From: Roseburia_C amylophila | Lineage (GTDB): Bacteria > Bacillota > Clostridia > Lachnospirales > Lachnospiraceae | DNA: 64,000 nt | Reading direction: 5' to 3' | Assembly: GCF_025567465.1 (NCBI RefSeq) | Contig: NZ_JAOQKI010000002.1 | Location: 62,001-126,000, forward strand | Shown here: piece by piece, positions 10,001-18,651 of the stretch | How the letters are laid out: each line of letters opens with the position of its first letter | Numbering within the stretch: position 1 is the stretch's first letter | Translations under genes and position numbers: made by a program | The notes under the pieces: generated by a model | Seen by the model: the letters and a program-made list of their open reading frames with translations, nothing else | Database searches by the model: none | What the model was told of the DNA's origin: nothing

Positions 10001-13000
10001 TCTGGATGTTTTCCAGCCCACTGGTGGAGTTCAGAGAGAACAGCATCATCCGCTGCTGGGGCTGGCCCCAAGTACGGGCATATTGCTCCAGATAGTCCCG
10101 GCTTTGGAGCGTTGCACTGCCAGAAGCCACCTGCATTCCGCTCTGGGCCGCCGCCATCCGCAGCGAGGCAAGGCTCAGCCCACTGGTGGCGTTATTCCAG
10201 TAGTTGTCGATTGTTTTCCAGTCATTAAAAGTCCTGGTAGCTCCAAGGGTTCCGGAGGCGATCACCGCCTCGTAGGAGATAAACAGGAAGTTGGCCACAA
10301 ATTTGATTCCCACTTCGCTTTGGATCCCCAGGGCCTGACCGTTGATCTGGCGCTTTGTCTCGTCGGCAAGATAGGCGCGGGAAAGGAACTTATTCTGACT
10401 ATCCACATCCAAATTGCCGAATAGGCCGATCTTCAGCGCCACGACCGAATAGTCAAATCCAATGCCGCCAAACGCGTGGACATAGGCGTTGATACGCAGC
10501 GTGGTCAAAAAGTCATTCACTGCCGTGGCCGTTGGATCGCTCCAGGCAAGCTCTGTACCCTCGCCCTGCCGGCCGTAGCGCACTGCGGTACGGAAATCCA
10601 GCTGAATGGCACCACCCAGCTCAAAGGTTGCTGTCAACGGTACGGGGCCAGCCATGGCGTTCACGCTGAAGGTGAAGCCCACGCCAACGCCGGCGGTAAA
10701 GCCGCCGCCTACGGTGAAAACCTCCCACTCCTTTTTTTCGGCGTTATAGCGGATTTCCGCTTCGTAAAAGCCCTCCAACTGCAAGTTGAGATCCGTGTTG
10801 GTGACCTTGCCGGCCATGGAGTTGGCTTTGTACTCCCCCTCGGGATTATAGGTGCCTTTGGCCATCTGACTCAGATCCCCGGTCCCGGGCACGCCCACTT
10901 CCAGGTTCTGTGTCAGCACATTCGCACCCAAGGCCACGCCGTCCTCGGAATAGTCCATGTCCTCCATCTCCAGCGTATTGTACCCGGCCCAAATCATGGC
11001 ACGGAACACGGAGGGATCTTCGCTAGGGGTGATAATCATTTTGAACACGGATGTGTCCACCGGACCGCTCAGATCATCCAGCCGTCCGGTCAGCACCTTG
11101 AGAATGTTACTATCGCCCACTCCGCCAAAGTCAACGTCATTCACTCCACTGGAGTCCTTCATCGTCAGCAGAATACCGGTGACGCGCTCATCCTCTGTCA
11201 CCTTGGGCACTCGGGTCAGATCAACGACCCGGAAGGGCATTATTTTCTCTTGCAGCAGGCTGCCGTTCAGGCTCAGCTGCGTTTTCATACCTACATCCTT
11301 GCCGTCGGCGATCCATCCAGAGGTGGTCATGGTGGCCTCGGTGAGGGTCAGATCGTTTTCCGCTACAGGGATGGATGAGAAGGGATACTGCGTGGTACTG
11401 CTGCTCTGGGCGGCAGGAAGAACGCCGTATTCGTCCGCCAGCTTGAGACTGTAATTCTTCGCGTTGGCAATCTTCTCGCCCCAGAGGAACATGGTGGTGT
11501 GCAGGGTTGCTGTTTTAAAGCTGCTGTTAGGGCCAATCTTCCCAGTCGAGTTGCGGACATCCACCTTCTGACCGTTGGCAAGACCGTAATCAACGCTTTG
11601 CGCCACAATGAAGGGTTTGTTTTCCTCCCCTTCCGGCACGCACTCCAGAGAGACAACGCCCTCTGCGGTGCGCATTACATCATCCACGCCCAGCTTGCCG
11701 TTGACGGTCAGCAGCAGCGGATAGTACTTGTCGCCGTCAATTGCGCTGATCTCCAGAATGTACTCCAGCTGATCCAGAGCGGAAAGCACCGTGGTGTTGC
11801 ACTCGCCCTTTTCGGCCGACCAGAACTGGGTGGAATCCAGATAGACGGTTATATTTCCCTCCGCATCCGTGGTATAGGTGTCGCCGGTGATGCCGCTGAC
11901 AAGTGCTCCTGCCCCGGAGCCCAGCAGAGCTGTCTCGCAGTAGCCTCCGTTTTTATAAACGCCACCGCGAACGGTCACCGTCTTGTTCGCCAGCGGATCG
12001 CCGCCCGGCGTGATGAGCGTCACAGATGCCCGGGCGACTCGCCGAAGGCTGAAGGTATTCAAGGGATAAAGCTGCAGTTTTGTGGCATCCTGCTCGCCGG
12101 AACGCAGATTTTCTTTATAGATGGTGCCCAGATAAATATCCGCGCCGGAGCCGGACTGCAGAGACACCTCACTGGCGATTCCGTTGGGTTCGTAAAGCGC
12201 CAGCACGCCTTCACTGTTGGTCGTGACCGTTTTGGACACACCTTTGCCATCGGTGTATTGCAGCGTAGTTTCCGCTGCAGGCGTCAGCTGGAAGAGATAG
12301 AACTTATTTTGCAGCGTTTTCGCTGTCACCTGTACATCGGCACGCATGCCCGTGGCGGCATGGGTAGCCGTGACGGTTGCGGTACCGTTGGCCAAGCCGG
12401 ACAGCGCCATTTTGGTTTCGGGAAGGTAGGAATCAAAGGAGAAGTTTCTGATGTCCTCATACAGTCCGCCCTGCTTGTAGTTGACGGAAATGGCATTGTT
12501 GTTGCTGGAGAGCCACCGGATGCCGTCTTTAAAGGAGTTCCATCCGTACTCGTCATAGTTGATGCCTATGTACTCGATCAGCCCCAACTCCTGGCGCAGC
12601 TGCAAAATTTCAGCTGTATCAGTGGGCAGGCTGCCGCTGACCTTGGAGGTATTGTCCATGGTCAGCTTAGAAATCGTGTCTCCTTTGTCGTCCTGCACCT
12701 TCAGTGCGTCGGCATCGTAGACATACAGGGGGAAGGAGTCTGTGCTGGGAGATTCCTCACCAGGGTTCTCCACGCTTAAAACCACTTGATAGGTGTCCTT
12801 TAGATTGCCGTCCTTCACACTCTGCAATGACAGGGAGAAGCTTCCGGAGGTACCGGATAGGCTCTCTCTGGCCACCTCTTGGGTGGTGTTGTCCTCTGTG
12901 ACCCGGGTAATGGTCAGCGTGGGCTGTTGAGAGGCCCCGTCAGTGGCGTTTTCCACCGACCAGTCGATATTGACGGCGCTGTCGGTATCCGTGAGGTAAA

Positions 13001-15929
13001 TGCTCTGGGGCGGTGTCAGCTTGGCTGTGGCAGGTGGTGCCTGCACGATGATCCAGGCAAGTGCCGACAGGCGGACGTTCTCACCCTCGGCGTTGGGGTG
13101 CGGCATGGAGACCAATACCGTGTAGGCAGGGGTATCGCCGTTGGAGAGCCTGGAGAGCACATTCTCCTCGATCCGCACGCTGTTTTTATCCTTGCCGGCG
13201 GTATAAGTCGCAACGGGATTGAGGCCGCTCAGCGCCGCCTCATTCGCGTAGTTGCCCTCATACAGGTCAATCCTGTAATTGAACTCTTTGTCCGGTGCCA
13301 TCAGCGCGGCGTTGGAGCTCCACAGCACGGTGGCGGGCTGATTTACCCGCGTCACGATGGACGATCCGCCGGGAATCACCAGTGCTAAGGAATCGCCTGC
13401 CGTCACGGTATAGGGCTCTGACTCGCCCGTCACATCATCGGTAGCGTCCTCAGTCCCGTTGTCCGCCGTAAAGGTAAAGGTGACGGCTCCCACCTTGGTT
13501 CCTGTGGTGGCAACAACGCCGGTATCCTCGTTGATGGTGGCAATGAGCGTGTCACTGCTGCTCCATTTGCCGGTGGTGTAGCTTGCCTGCTCACCGCCTT
13601 CCCCAAAAACCTCGGCCCTAAGCGTGGGGCGGGTGGTTTCGCCGAGGGAAATCGTATAGTCGGCGTCATTCGCTTCCGGGACGATGGTCACCGTGTGCGC
13701 GGAAACTTTCTTTGGCACCGTGAACTGCCGGGTCAGGGGAAGAACATTCACCCAGTCAGGAGCGTCTTTCGTGCCCTCGTTGGCCTGCAGCGTCACCGTA
13801 TAGGTGCGGGTGTTAGCCGCGGGTGCGATTGCGTAGTCGCTAATGGTGAAGGCTTCCTTCTCTGTGTCCAGATAGACCTGCAGATGGATTGGTTCAACCG
13901 CGGAGTCGTACCTCAGCTCGAGGCGGAAAGGGGCTTCCTTCGGCTCTGTTCCTTCCGGGGTGTGATAATTGCTGTATGCGGTCTCGTAGTCCTGCGCCAT
14001 GTTGGCCTGCATCGTGAACGATGCCTTGCCGTTGGCGTAGGTGGCCGTCAGTTCGGTGGAAGCGTTGCGCATCAAGACGCTCTTCAGCGTAACGTCGATA
14101 ATCGAATCGCCTTGATAGAGTGTGGTATCCAGCATATGGCCGAAAACATCTTCCACACCGGTCATACCATTGACGGTGACCGTGGTGGCATCCGCATCCT
14201 GCACCGGGTACCAGAGCATTGCCGTGACACCGTAGTTGTTCATGGAAAGAGCAGCGGCGGTATACTCTTTGCCATTGATGGTCACGCTGGCGTTTCTAAG
14301 ATCCACGAACTCGTTAAAGGTAACTGTGATGGGCACATGCTGTCCGCTGGCATAGGTTCCCGCCGGGGCCGTGACGCTTTGAATGATGGGGGCGTCCGTG
14401 TCCAACAGCCTGGCGGTGACGCTGCTGGTATTGACGGTGGCGGAGGCATATGGTTGGTCGTCAATTACACTCTTCATATACAGTCGGAAGGGCAGCCAGT
14501 ACTTCTGATCCCCTCTGTTTTGCGTGGTAGACTGCAGGGAGATTTTGACCGTACTGCCCTTTTGAATCGTACAGTTCCCCGGTTTCTTTCTGTCGCCGCT
14601 GGTGGGCGTCAGATCTGCTTCATCGAACTTGTACTCCATCAGATAGAACGGGGCATGGGGTTGTGTGGCACTATCATAGCCATACGGCGCAGGGCCGGTA
14701 TAGGTCTCTTTGCCGGGGTTCCAGTCAAACTTGATGCTGGCGTCGATTTGGTATGGCTGATAAAATTTGGATGAGCCGCCGGGAAGCACCGAGTTGCGGG
14801 CGCCCTCCAGAATTCCGATGGTATCGCTTAGTGCAACGAAATCCGGATTTTTGGCACCCTCGCCGGCATTGTATTCATCCGCCAGCAAAGGAATATACAT
14901 ATCCCCCTGTATTGTGCCTTCACTTTTGTATGTTTTCTCATAGTCCGGCGCGGTCATTGATGTTTTTATTGCGGGGGCGTCAACCGTCTTTTTTAGCTTG
15001 AGCTGACAGTGGTCGGCATAAGCGGCGCCGTCATAGAACACCAGATTTTCCGCATCGTAAAATTCGATCATCCCCAGCAGGTCGCCATAGGAATAAGAAT
15101 CCTTGAGCCAGTCTGGGTTCCCTCCATTGGTTTGAACCTTGACAGTGATTTTACAACCACCTAAACTGTAAGTTTCGCCTACGTCATAGGTCAGCTTGTA
15201 GGACCCGTCGCTTTGCTCGACGACCTTACTCGTCTCGCCTATCGAGACCTCCACATCGGTGATATACTTGCTGAGCTGGCCTCCTTGAATGCGGTAGGAA
15301 AAGCCGGCCGGTTTTCCGCGGTATACAGTAAAAGTCCCGGATTTCCATTCGTTGTTTGCTTGTCTCTCCAGTGTTTGGCTCATCATGCCGCTCATATCCA
15401 CCGTCTCAACGCCCTCAGGCTTTGTGGCAGAGGCGGAATACTGCAAACTGATACCCTGCAGCTCCAGCTGCTCCATCAGGCTGTTGAGATTCTCCAGTGC
15501 TTCCCCAGTAAACTCCCTGCCGGAGAAATAGGTGTCCTTGATCCGCTGCAGCTCCTGTTCGATTTGGATCATGGTCTTCAAATCGCCCAGCGCCACCGGA
15601 GTCCCATCCACGTCGGCTATACGGGTGAGATCCGTGGCGGGATTTTCCAGCAGTTCCATGACGGCCGCCAGTGTCAACACCTGGCCGTCCAGCGTGATGG
15701 TTTGATCCACCTTGAAATTGCCGTCTTCATCCAGCAGCCCCAAAGCGTTCAGCATGGAAAGCACCTGGTCGCTGCTACCGCCAGTCAGGTCGGCGAGCTG
15801 CTCCAAAATCGCCTGATTTTCCTCAGGTGTGTTGCCCAGCGAATCGCTCACCGATGCAAACGCAGTTGTCGGCAGCATGGTCAGCACCATGCAGCATAGA
15901 AGCAAGATACTGAGTATTCGTTTTTTCAT
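7029..15929 (-). CDS. Giant (2966-residue) sortase-type surface protein
   Basis: An extracellular protein that should be covalently fixed to the wall. Residues 1-26 are a signal peptide (KKRILSILLLCCMVL, cleavage after AFA). The C terminus has a SPKTG sorting motif near residue 2928, a hydrophobic helix and a KKKKENAE tail; S-P-x-T-G fits class B-type clostridial sortases. In between are a helical N-terminal part (about 30-170), a series of Ig-like beta domains including a bacterial-Ig type near 790 (KWSSSDTLIATI), a glycine-rich beta stretch near 1740-1900, repeated units at about 1985-2330 (SDDGKVLAYI, GDGKAIVFWRS, PDGTAMAVYS) that look like beta-propeller blades, CARDB-like beta domains at about 2400-2700, and a Cys/His segment near 2843 (HECSCGDKDD, CKVCGYK) that could bind metal. 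Its start overlaps the preceding membrane protein gene by 4 bases (ATGA). The ligand is unknown. No sortase gene is in the window. Confidence 0.85.
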   Translation of the reverse strand: MKKRILSILLLCCMVLTMLPTTAFASVSDSLGNTPEENQAILEQLADLTGGSSDQVLSMLNALGLLDEDGNFKVDQTITLDGQVLTLAAVMELLENPATDLTRIADVDGTPVALGDLKTMIQIEQELQRIKDTYFSGREFTGEALENLNSLMEQLELQGISLQYSASATKPEGVETVDMSGMMSQTLERQANNEWKSGTFTVYRGKPAGFSYRIQGGQLSKYITDVEVSIGETSKVVEQSDGSYKLTYDVGETYSLGGCKITVKVQTNGGNPDWLKDSYSYGDLLGMIEFYDAENLVFYDGAAYADHCQLKLKKTVDAPAIKTSMTAPDYEKTYKSEGTIQGDMYIPLLADEYNAGEGAKNPDFVALSDTIGILEGARNSVLPGGSSKFYQPYQIDASIKFDWNPGKETYTGPAPYGYDSATQPHAPFYLMEYKFDEADLTPTSGDRKKPGNCTIQKGSTVKISLQSTTQNRGDQKYWLPFRLYMKSVIDDQPYASATVNTSSVTARLLDTDAPIIQSVTAPAGTYASGQHVPITVTFNEFVDLRNASVTINGKEYTAAALSMNNYGVTAMLWYPVQDADATTVTVNGMTGVEDVFGHMLDTTLYQGDSIIDVTLKSVLMRNASTELTATYANGKASFTMQANMAQDYETAYSNYHTPEGTEPKEAPFRLELRYDSAVEPIHLQVYLDTEKEAFTISDYAIAPAANTRTYTVTLQANEGTKDAPDWVNVLPLTRQFTVPKKVSAHTVTIVPEANDADYTISLGETTRPTLRAEVFGEGGEQASYTTGKWSSSDTLIATINEDTGVVATTGTKVGAVTFTFTADNGTEDATDDVTGESEPYTVTAGDSLALVIPGGSSIVTRVNQPATVLWSSNAALMAPDKEFNYRIDLYEGNYANEAALSGLNPVATYTAGKDKNSVRIEENVLSRLSNGDTPAYTVLVSMPHPNAEGENVRLSALAWIIVQAPPATAKLTPPQSIYLTDTDSAVNIDWSVENATDGASQQPTLTITRVTEDNTTQEVARESLSGTSGSFSLSLQSVKDGNLKDTYQVVLSVENPGEESPSTDSFPLYVYDADALKVQDDKGDTISKLTMDNTSKVSGSLPTDTAEILQLRQELGLIEYIGINYDEYGWNSFKDGIRWLSSNNNAISVNYKQGGLYEDIRNFSFDSYLPETKMALSGLANGTATVTATHAATGMRADVQVTAKTLQNKFYLFQLTPAAETTLQYTDGKGVSKTVTTNSEGVLALYEPNGIASEVSLQSGSGADIYLGTIYKENLRSGEQDATKLQLYPLNTFSLRRVARASVTLITPGGDPLANKTVTVRGGVYKNGGYCETALLGSGAGALVSGITGDTYTTDAEGNITVYLDSTQFWSAEKGECNTTVLSALDQLEYILEISAIDGDKYYPLLLTVNGKLGVDDVMRTAEGVVSLECVPEGEENKPFIVAQSVDYGLANGQKVDVRNSTGKIGPNSSFKTATLHTTMFLWGEKIANAKNYSLKLADEYGVLPAAQSSSTTQYPFSSIPVAENDLTLTEATMTTSGWIADGKDVGMKTQLSLNGSLLQEKIMPFRVVDLTRVPKVTEDERVTGILLTMKDSSGVNDVDFGGVGDSNILKVLTGRLDDLSGPVDTSVFKMIITPSEDPSVFRAMIWAGYNTLEMEDMDYSEDGVALGANVLTQNLEVGVPGTGDLSQMAKGTYNPEGEYKANSMAGKVTNTDLNLQLEGFYEAEIRYNAEKKEWEVFTVGGGFTAGVGVGFTFSVNAMAGPVPLTATFELGGAIQLDFRTAVRYGRQGEGTELAWSDPTATAVNDFLTTLRINAYVHAFGGIGFDYSVVALKIGLFGNLDVDSQNKFLSRAYLADETKRQINGQALGIQSEVGIKFVANFLFISYEAVIASGTLGATRTFNDWKTIDNYWNNATSGLSLASLRMAAAQSGMQVASGSATLQSRDYLEQYARTWGQPQQRMMLFSLNSTSGLENIQTNANPTSYPQLSDDGKVLAYINDGNSSSIYDSRAHFSTLNGGVYTLSSEIDASTEFPGYGDTSVSLSGTGSFAAAAWVRMGTDLPGKNAGDSVTLEEQNLLMNSTEIVVSVYDGTTWTSTRLTNDGMPDLAPATAVGGDGKAIVFWRSVYTPDPGTQDSNNLLNFTTRDCIMYRCYDSSNGTWSESKMLYNGATGSVKALQAAMLPDGTAMAVYSLDRSGTGDTSAYEIAYCTVAADGTPGTAMLATCDSNLDENPQVVAANFGSGDDRFVIGWHSVRDGSSDIQLLAVDGSGTMSNSFPGSLSALTSSGNAVVGGDFRFASLSGDHRSLNDLTIVWNETVNDANGAVDHGILKAAKLRYATNTYTLSAPLELAELPDRTLADHFDAYVSGTNQVQAAIQATRYDDKNPEVIGGVTVPGEETILYTATSNFITDAVAVEQIGVDYATLALNSLTPIRFTIRNTGLNDVTSLTVSLDSGETVTLTETLLPNESTTLTVWHHVKDRVTDPSYTITAAGGINENGTVYLDYPDIGISQMEVIAESAGKRTVRMTLYNSSAATLAGGKNREVKLAFYADDLHTQSAAVDCATNGVSVRDNEITISEDSALARIDQGTFTLDLTYDLGGYMTSIGKTEIPNVGTYLYAEAWVEGQIGGTGSNQRLPEYDGSDSEASVHMTGALARTGERMTMDVTQGNDGNGHSTAAITLRNNSLQSQTSATLVATLLDAAGTVLETKKTSIGGAISGETFRTETVTFSQLGTRVVVRVAVPGNDLLTFEGLAVGIGDFTANGTNYTYTLQNDSGATSTLVTAVSGNGEPVSINGQALSTGGSATVAIPDSGTTDIVVEIGAKTYTLTILRNSGTGGGEHTHSYGSEWKYDADNHWHECSCGDKDDVAVHSFKWVVDKEATATLKGSRHEECKVCGYKKAAVEIPAAGSTTKPTDPTQTNPDTGAESPKTGDNSNMILWIALLFISGGAVIGINVYSKKKKENAE

Positions 15930-16279
15930 TGGCTTTTCTCCTCCTTTTCGTGTCGGGCGGGCTTATCCTCTCCGCCTTTTCTACAGTTTTCTCTGTTTCT
16001 GAGCCGAAAGCACAGCGCAGTGATCGCTGCCGCCGCAGCAAAGGAGACGACGCCCACCAGCACATAGCCGCCTGCGTCCTCCCGCAGAAGCATCGCGCCG
16101 AAGCTGCCCCATGCGGCGGTCTGTCCCTGCACTGCAAATGCGTCTGCCGCCTGCATCAGCACCGCGAACAGCAGCATACACGCGGCGCTCAGTCCATATA
16201 TGCCGCGTTGCTGCCTTCGGCGGTTGTTTTCCCGCACCCGCTGCTTGACGAGTGCGACCCGTCTTGCGGTATCGTACAT
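15926..16279 (-). CDS. Two-helix membrane protein, paralogue of 17677-18039
   Basis: A 117-residue protein: a basic cytoplasmic N terminus (VKQRVRENNRRRQQR), a first membrane helix at about 28-46, an outside loop of about 25 residues, a second helix at about 70-88 ending in ITALCFRLRN, and a charged tail. The arrangement and the VxxLCFRLR end match the 120-residue protein at 17677-18039 (CVTVLCFRLRQ), so the two are paralogues. The start at 16279 follows GGGGGGTT; an in-frame ATG 18 codons upstream has no site. It overlaps the giant surface protein gene by ATGA, implying coupled translation. The function is unknown; secretion accessory or membrane-signalling partner are guesses. Confidence 0.75.
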   Translation of the reverse strand: MYDTARRVALVKQRVRENNRRRQQRGIYGLSAACMLLFAVLMQAADAFAVQGQTAAWGSFGAMLLREDAGGYVLVGVVSFAAAAAITALCFRLRNRENCRKGGEDKPARHEKEEKSQ

Positions 16280-16393
16280 TTCGTTTGAACCCCCCTTCCG
16301 GTTTGTCTGAAACTGTGATAAAAACCCTTTCACTTATATAGGTACAAAAAAACGAAAAAACTCTCACCCAAAACGCATAATTTTTCACAAAAA

Positions 16394-16423
16394 TTTGAGA
16401 GCTGCCAAAAAGCAGCTCTCAAA
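16394..16423 (-). terminator. Intrinsic terminator after the PrsW gene
   Basis: A perfect 12-base stem (TTTGAGAGCTGC with GCAGCTCTCAAA) and 6-base loop, followed on the minus strand by TTTTT. It lies 17 bases past the PrsW stop and divides the sigma-PrsW unit from the surface-protein unit, which therefore needs its own promoter between about 16280 and 16390. A TATATAA box near 16340 is the only candidate; no clear -35 was seen. Confidence 0.9.
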
Positions 16424-16440
16424 GAGTGGATATTCGGTTA

Positions 16441-17067
16441 TTACTTCCGTGATAATCGGAAAACGGATAGCCTTCCTGCCGCCACCAGCAGCACCGGCAG
16501 GGCGTAGGCGATGTACTGCGCCGCGCCGCCGTAGGCGATGAGCAGATTGTAGATGGCATGGAGGGTGATGGCTGCGCCCAGCAGCCCACAGGTGCCTGCA
16601 ACCTTCAGCCACGTCCGCCGCCACATGTAGGCAAGCCCGCCGCCCACGATCAAGCCGCAGAGGACGTGCATCGCGCCCGTGCCGAAGCCCCGGAAGAAGA
16701 TGAAGGAGAAGCGGTCCGCGCCGTTCTGGATGAGATAGCACACATTTTCAAAGGTGGCGAAAGTGAGGGCAACCGTGATGGCGGCAGCCTTGATTTTATC
16801 CCCCTCCGGCTCAAACACCAGCAGATAGAACATCAGCGGCAGCAGCTTCATCATTTCCTCCACCACCGGCGCGATCTCCGCCGTGGCGGCAAGGGCGTCC
16901 GCCTGACACACCGCCGCGAGGAAGGTGTTGATATAGGCCGAGAGCAGGCACACCCCCATTCCGGCAATGCAGAACAGGAAGAAGCGGAGCTGCCGCCTGC
17001 CCATGCACAGAGCGGCCACCAGCAGGGGAGATACCATGCAGATGAAGATGTTTTCGATGTAGGTCAT
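16441..17067 (-). CDS. PrsW-family intramembrane protease
   Basis: A 208-residue polytopic membrane protein with the PrsW pattern: EEMMKLLP near residue 66, FATFENVCYL near 107, GAMHVLCGL near 133 and HAIYNLL near 171. These E/E..K, F..EN, H and H..YN positions are the conserved residues of the family. In Bacillus subtilis PrsW makes the first cut in the anti-sigma factor RsiW and so frees sigma-W. The start at 17067 overlaps the stop of the preceding gene by ATGA; the longer upstream frame has no coding character. Being in one operon with an ECF sigma factor suggests a similar regulated-proteolysis role, but the substrate is inferred only. Confidence 0.85.
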   Translation of the reverse strand: MTYIENIFICMVSPLLVAALCMGRRQLRFFLFCIAGMGVCLLSAYINTFLAAVCQADALAATAEIAPVVEEMMKLLPLMFYLLVFEPEGDKIKAAAITVALTFATFENVCYLIQNGADRFSFIFFRGFGTGAMHVLCGLIVGGGLAYMWRRTWLKVAGTCGLLGAAITLHAIYNLLIAYGGAAQYIAYALPVLLVAAGRLSVFRLSRK

Positions 17068-17690
17068 GCTTCCACCGCCTCTCTCGTGGCAGGCAGCAGC
17101 CCCAGAATCGCAAGCGTCAGCAGCATATCGCACCAGAAGGTTGGACTTGCCGGAGAGGTATCCGGCCAGAAGCAGCCCGCCGTCCACAGCAGGTATTCTG
17201 CGTACACAAAGCACAGCACGCCGATGTGAAACCACCGCATATTCCGCGCTGTGCCCGTCTGCGTTTTCGCATAGGCAAGCCCTCGAATGGCGCAGAAGGA
17301 GAGCCATATCATCATGCCGCACCAGATCAGGTTGGAGAAAATGTCCCCGAAAGTGCAGTAGAACGCCAGCAGCGGCACGCCGAACACAGGCGCAAGCCAT
17401 GCCCTGCGGCAGTGGAAACTGCGCTCATTTGTTCCGGTCAGCGTGGCCTGCAAAATGCGTAGGAAAATTACGCTGGCCACCCAGCCGAACTCCGACACAT
17501 AAAAGACCCGCGGCGTGGTATCGAACAGCAGCAGATACAGCGTCCAGTAGAGCGCACCGAGGGCAAAGCAGCCGTAGAAGCACAGCAGCAGGAAGTACGC
17601 CTGCCGCCCACTTTTTCGGCAAGAGATACCCGAAAGTAGCGCACCGACGAATGTGGTCAGTAATTGCAGCAGGTTCTCAATCAGCTCCAT
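17064..17690 (-). CDS. Unrecognised seven-helix membrane protein
   Basis: A 208-residue protein with about seven hydrophobic segments, rich in aromatic residues and cysteine (FLLLCFYGCFALGALYW, IWCGMMIWLSFCAI, HIGVLCFVYAEYLLW). The start at 17690 was chosen because GAGGG lies just upstream; it begins inside the last codons of the preceding gene. It overlaps the PrsW gene by ATGA. I do not recognise the family. Its place between a possible anti-sigma-like protein and PrsW suggests a membrane sensor or scaffold, which is inference from position only. Confidence 0.7.
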   Translation of the reverse strand: MELIENLLQLLTTFVGALLSGISCRKSGRQAYFLLLCFYGCFALGALYWTLYLLLFDTTPRVFYVSEFGWVASVIFLRILQATLTGTNERSFHCRRAWLAPVFGVPLLAFYCTFGDIFSNLIWCGMMIWLSFCAIRGLAYAKTQTGTARNMRWFHIGVLCFVYAEYLLWTAGCFWPDTSPASPTFWCDMLLTLAILGLLPATREAVEA

Positions 17691-18039
17691 GAATTCCCTC
17701 GCTTTCTTTGTCCTGCCCGTCCTCACGGTTCATCTGCCGCAGCCGGAAGCACAAAACGGTCACGCACACGCCCAGTAAAAACGCCAGAAGCCCGATGACA
17801 ATATATCCCAAAGCTACGCCGCTGTGAAAGATGCTTGCCGCAGTTTCAAAGCCGCAATAATCGCCTGTCTGGATGCTTGCGGCAATGCCGGGCATGGCGA
17901 GGGACGCGCCTATGAGCAGCACAAGGCACGCCGCCACAGCGGAAGCCATGGTGATCGTATTGCGCCGCAGCCGTTTCTCCTGTTCAATTTTAGCAATGCG
18001 CCGCTTGGTCTCCGTGACCCGTTCCTCATGACTCCGCAT
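17677..18039 (-). CDS. Two-helix membrane protein, candidate sigma partner
   Basis: A 120-residue protein with a charged, probably helical N terminus of about 30 residues (RVTETKRRIAKIEQEKRLRR), a membrane helix at about 32-50, an outside loop of about 27 residues, a second helix at about 77-96 ending VTVLCFRLRQ, and an acidic tail. It is a paralogue of the protein at 15926-16279. Its start lies inside the last codons of the sigma factor gene (14-base overlap), an arrangement usual for sigma and anti-sigma pairs. It lacks a zinc-binding HxxxCxxC motif and its cytoplasmic part is short for a classic anti-sigma domain, so that role is only a hypothesis. Confidence 0.7.
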   Translation of the reverse strand: MRSHEERVTETKRRIAKIEQEKRLRRNTITMASAVAACLVLLIGASLAMPGIAASIQTGDYCGFETAASIFHSGVALGYIVIGLLAFLLGVCVTVLCFRLRQMNREDGQDKESEGIHGAD

Positions 18040-18574
18040 TTGTGATTCCCTCCCGTTCTAAGAGCCTTCGTAGGCTCTCTTTTCCGCGATACACCATGTT
18101 GGTGATCTGTTTTACCGTTTTTCCCGTGACCTCCGCCGCCTGTGCGTAGCTCATATCCTCAAAATAGGTGAGATACAGGACTTCCCGATAGTCCGGGTTC
18201 ATTTCGCTCATGCAGAAATGCAGAATGCGGTTTCGCTCCTCCGTCCGGATGATCTCCTCCGTCAGCAGCCGTCCGTCCGGCTCGTTGGTCAGCGCATCAA
18301 GGCTAAACAGTGGCTTTCGTTTGCTCTTGTGGCGCAGCGCCATGTGCCGCGCCGCCTTATAGAGATACGCCTTGAGGCCGCCGTCCCGGATGCGGGGCTT
18401 TTTCGTGAACAGATAGGCGAAAACGTCCAGCATCAGCTCTTCGGACTCGTGAACGTCGTGCAGATAGCCGTCGATATACAGGGTCAGGGGGTCGCCGTAT
18501 TTTTTCATCAGGGCATTGAGTCCTTCGTCGTCGCCGCTCAGATATTGGCGGTATAAAGCCTCGTCGCAGGTCAT
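18026..18574 (-). CDS. ECF-type RNA polymerase sigma factor
   Basis: A 182-residue protein with only sigma regions 2 and 4, as in extracytoplasmic-function sigma factors. Region 2 spans about residues 10-85 (LMLDVFAYLFTKKP, LKAYLYKAARH) and region 4 about 120-175, with a helix-turn-helix in MSYAQAAEVTGKTVKQI. The start at 18574 follows AAGGAAG; an in-frame ATG 23 codons earlier has no site. It is the first gene of a unit with two membrane proteins and PrsW. The likely targets are its own promoter and the surface-protein unit, but the two upstream regions share no clear motif beyond TATATAA. Confidence 0.85.
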   Translation of the reverse strand: MTCDEALYRQYLSGDDEGLNALMKKYGDPLTLYIDGYLHDVHESEELMLDVFAYLFTKKPRIRDGGLKAYLYKAARHMALRHKSKRKPLFSLDALTNEPDGRLLTEEIIRTEERNRILHFCMSEMNPDYREVLYLTYFEDMSYAQAAEVTGKTVKQITNMVYRGKESLRRLLEREGITNAES

Positions 18575-18651
18575 AGCGTTCACTTCCTTTTTGCGGATGC
18601 TTCCAATTCCAATGCGGAGAGGATCCGCATGGATAATACTCAATACAATAC

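Noticed and set aside
16385..16741. Open frames overlapping the PrsW gene in other frames
   Set aside because: High GC content in the island gives long chance frames on both strands; they lack ribosome sites and recognisable features.
18026..18574. Reading the island as a phage or conjugative element
   Set aside because: No integrase, relaxase, capsid or replication gene was seen in the 12 kb.
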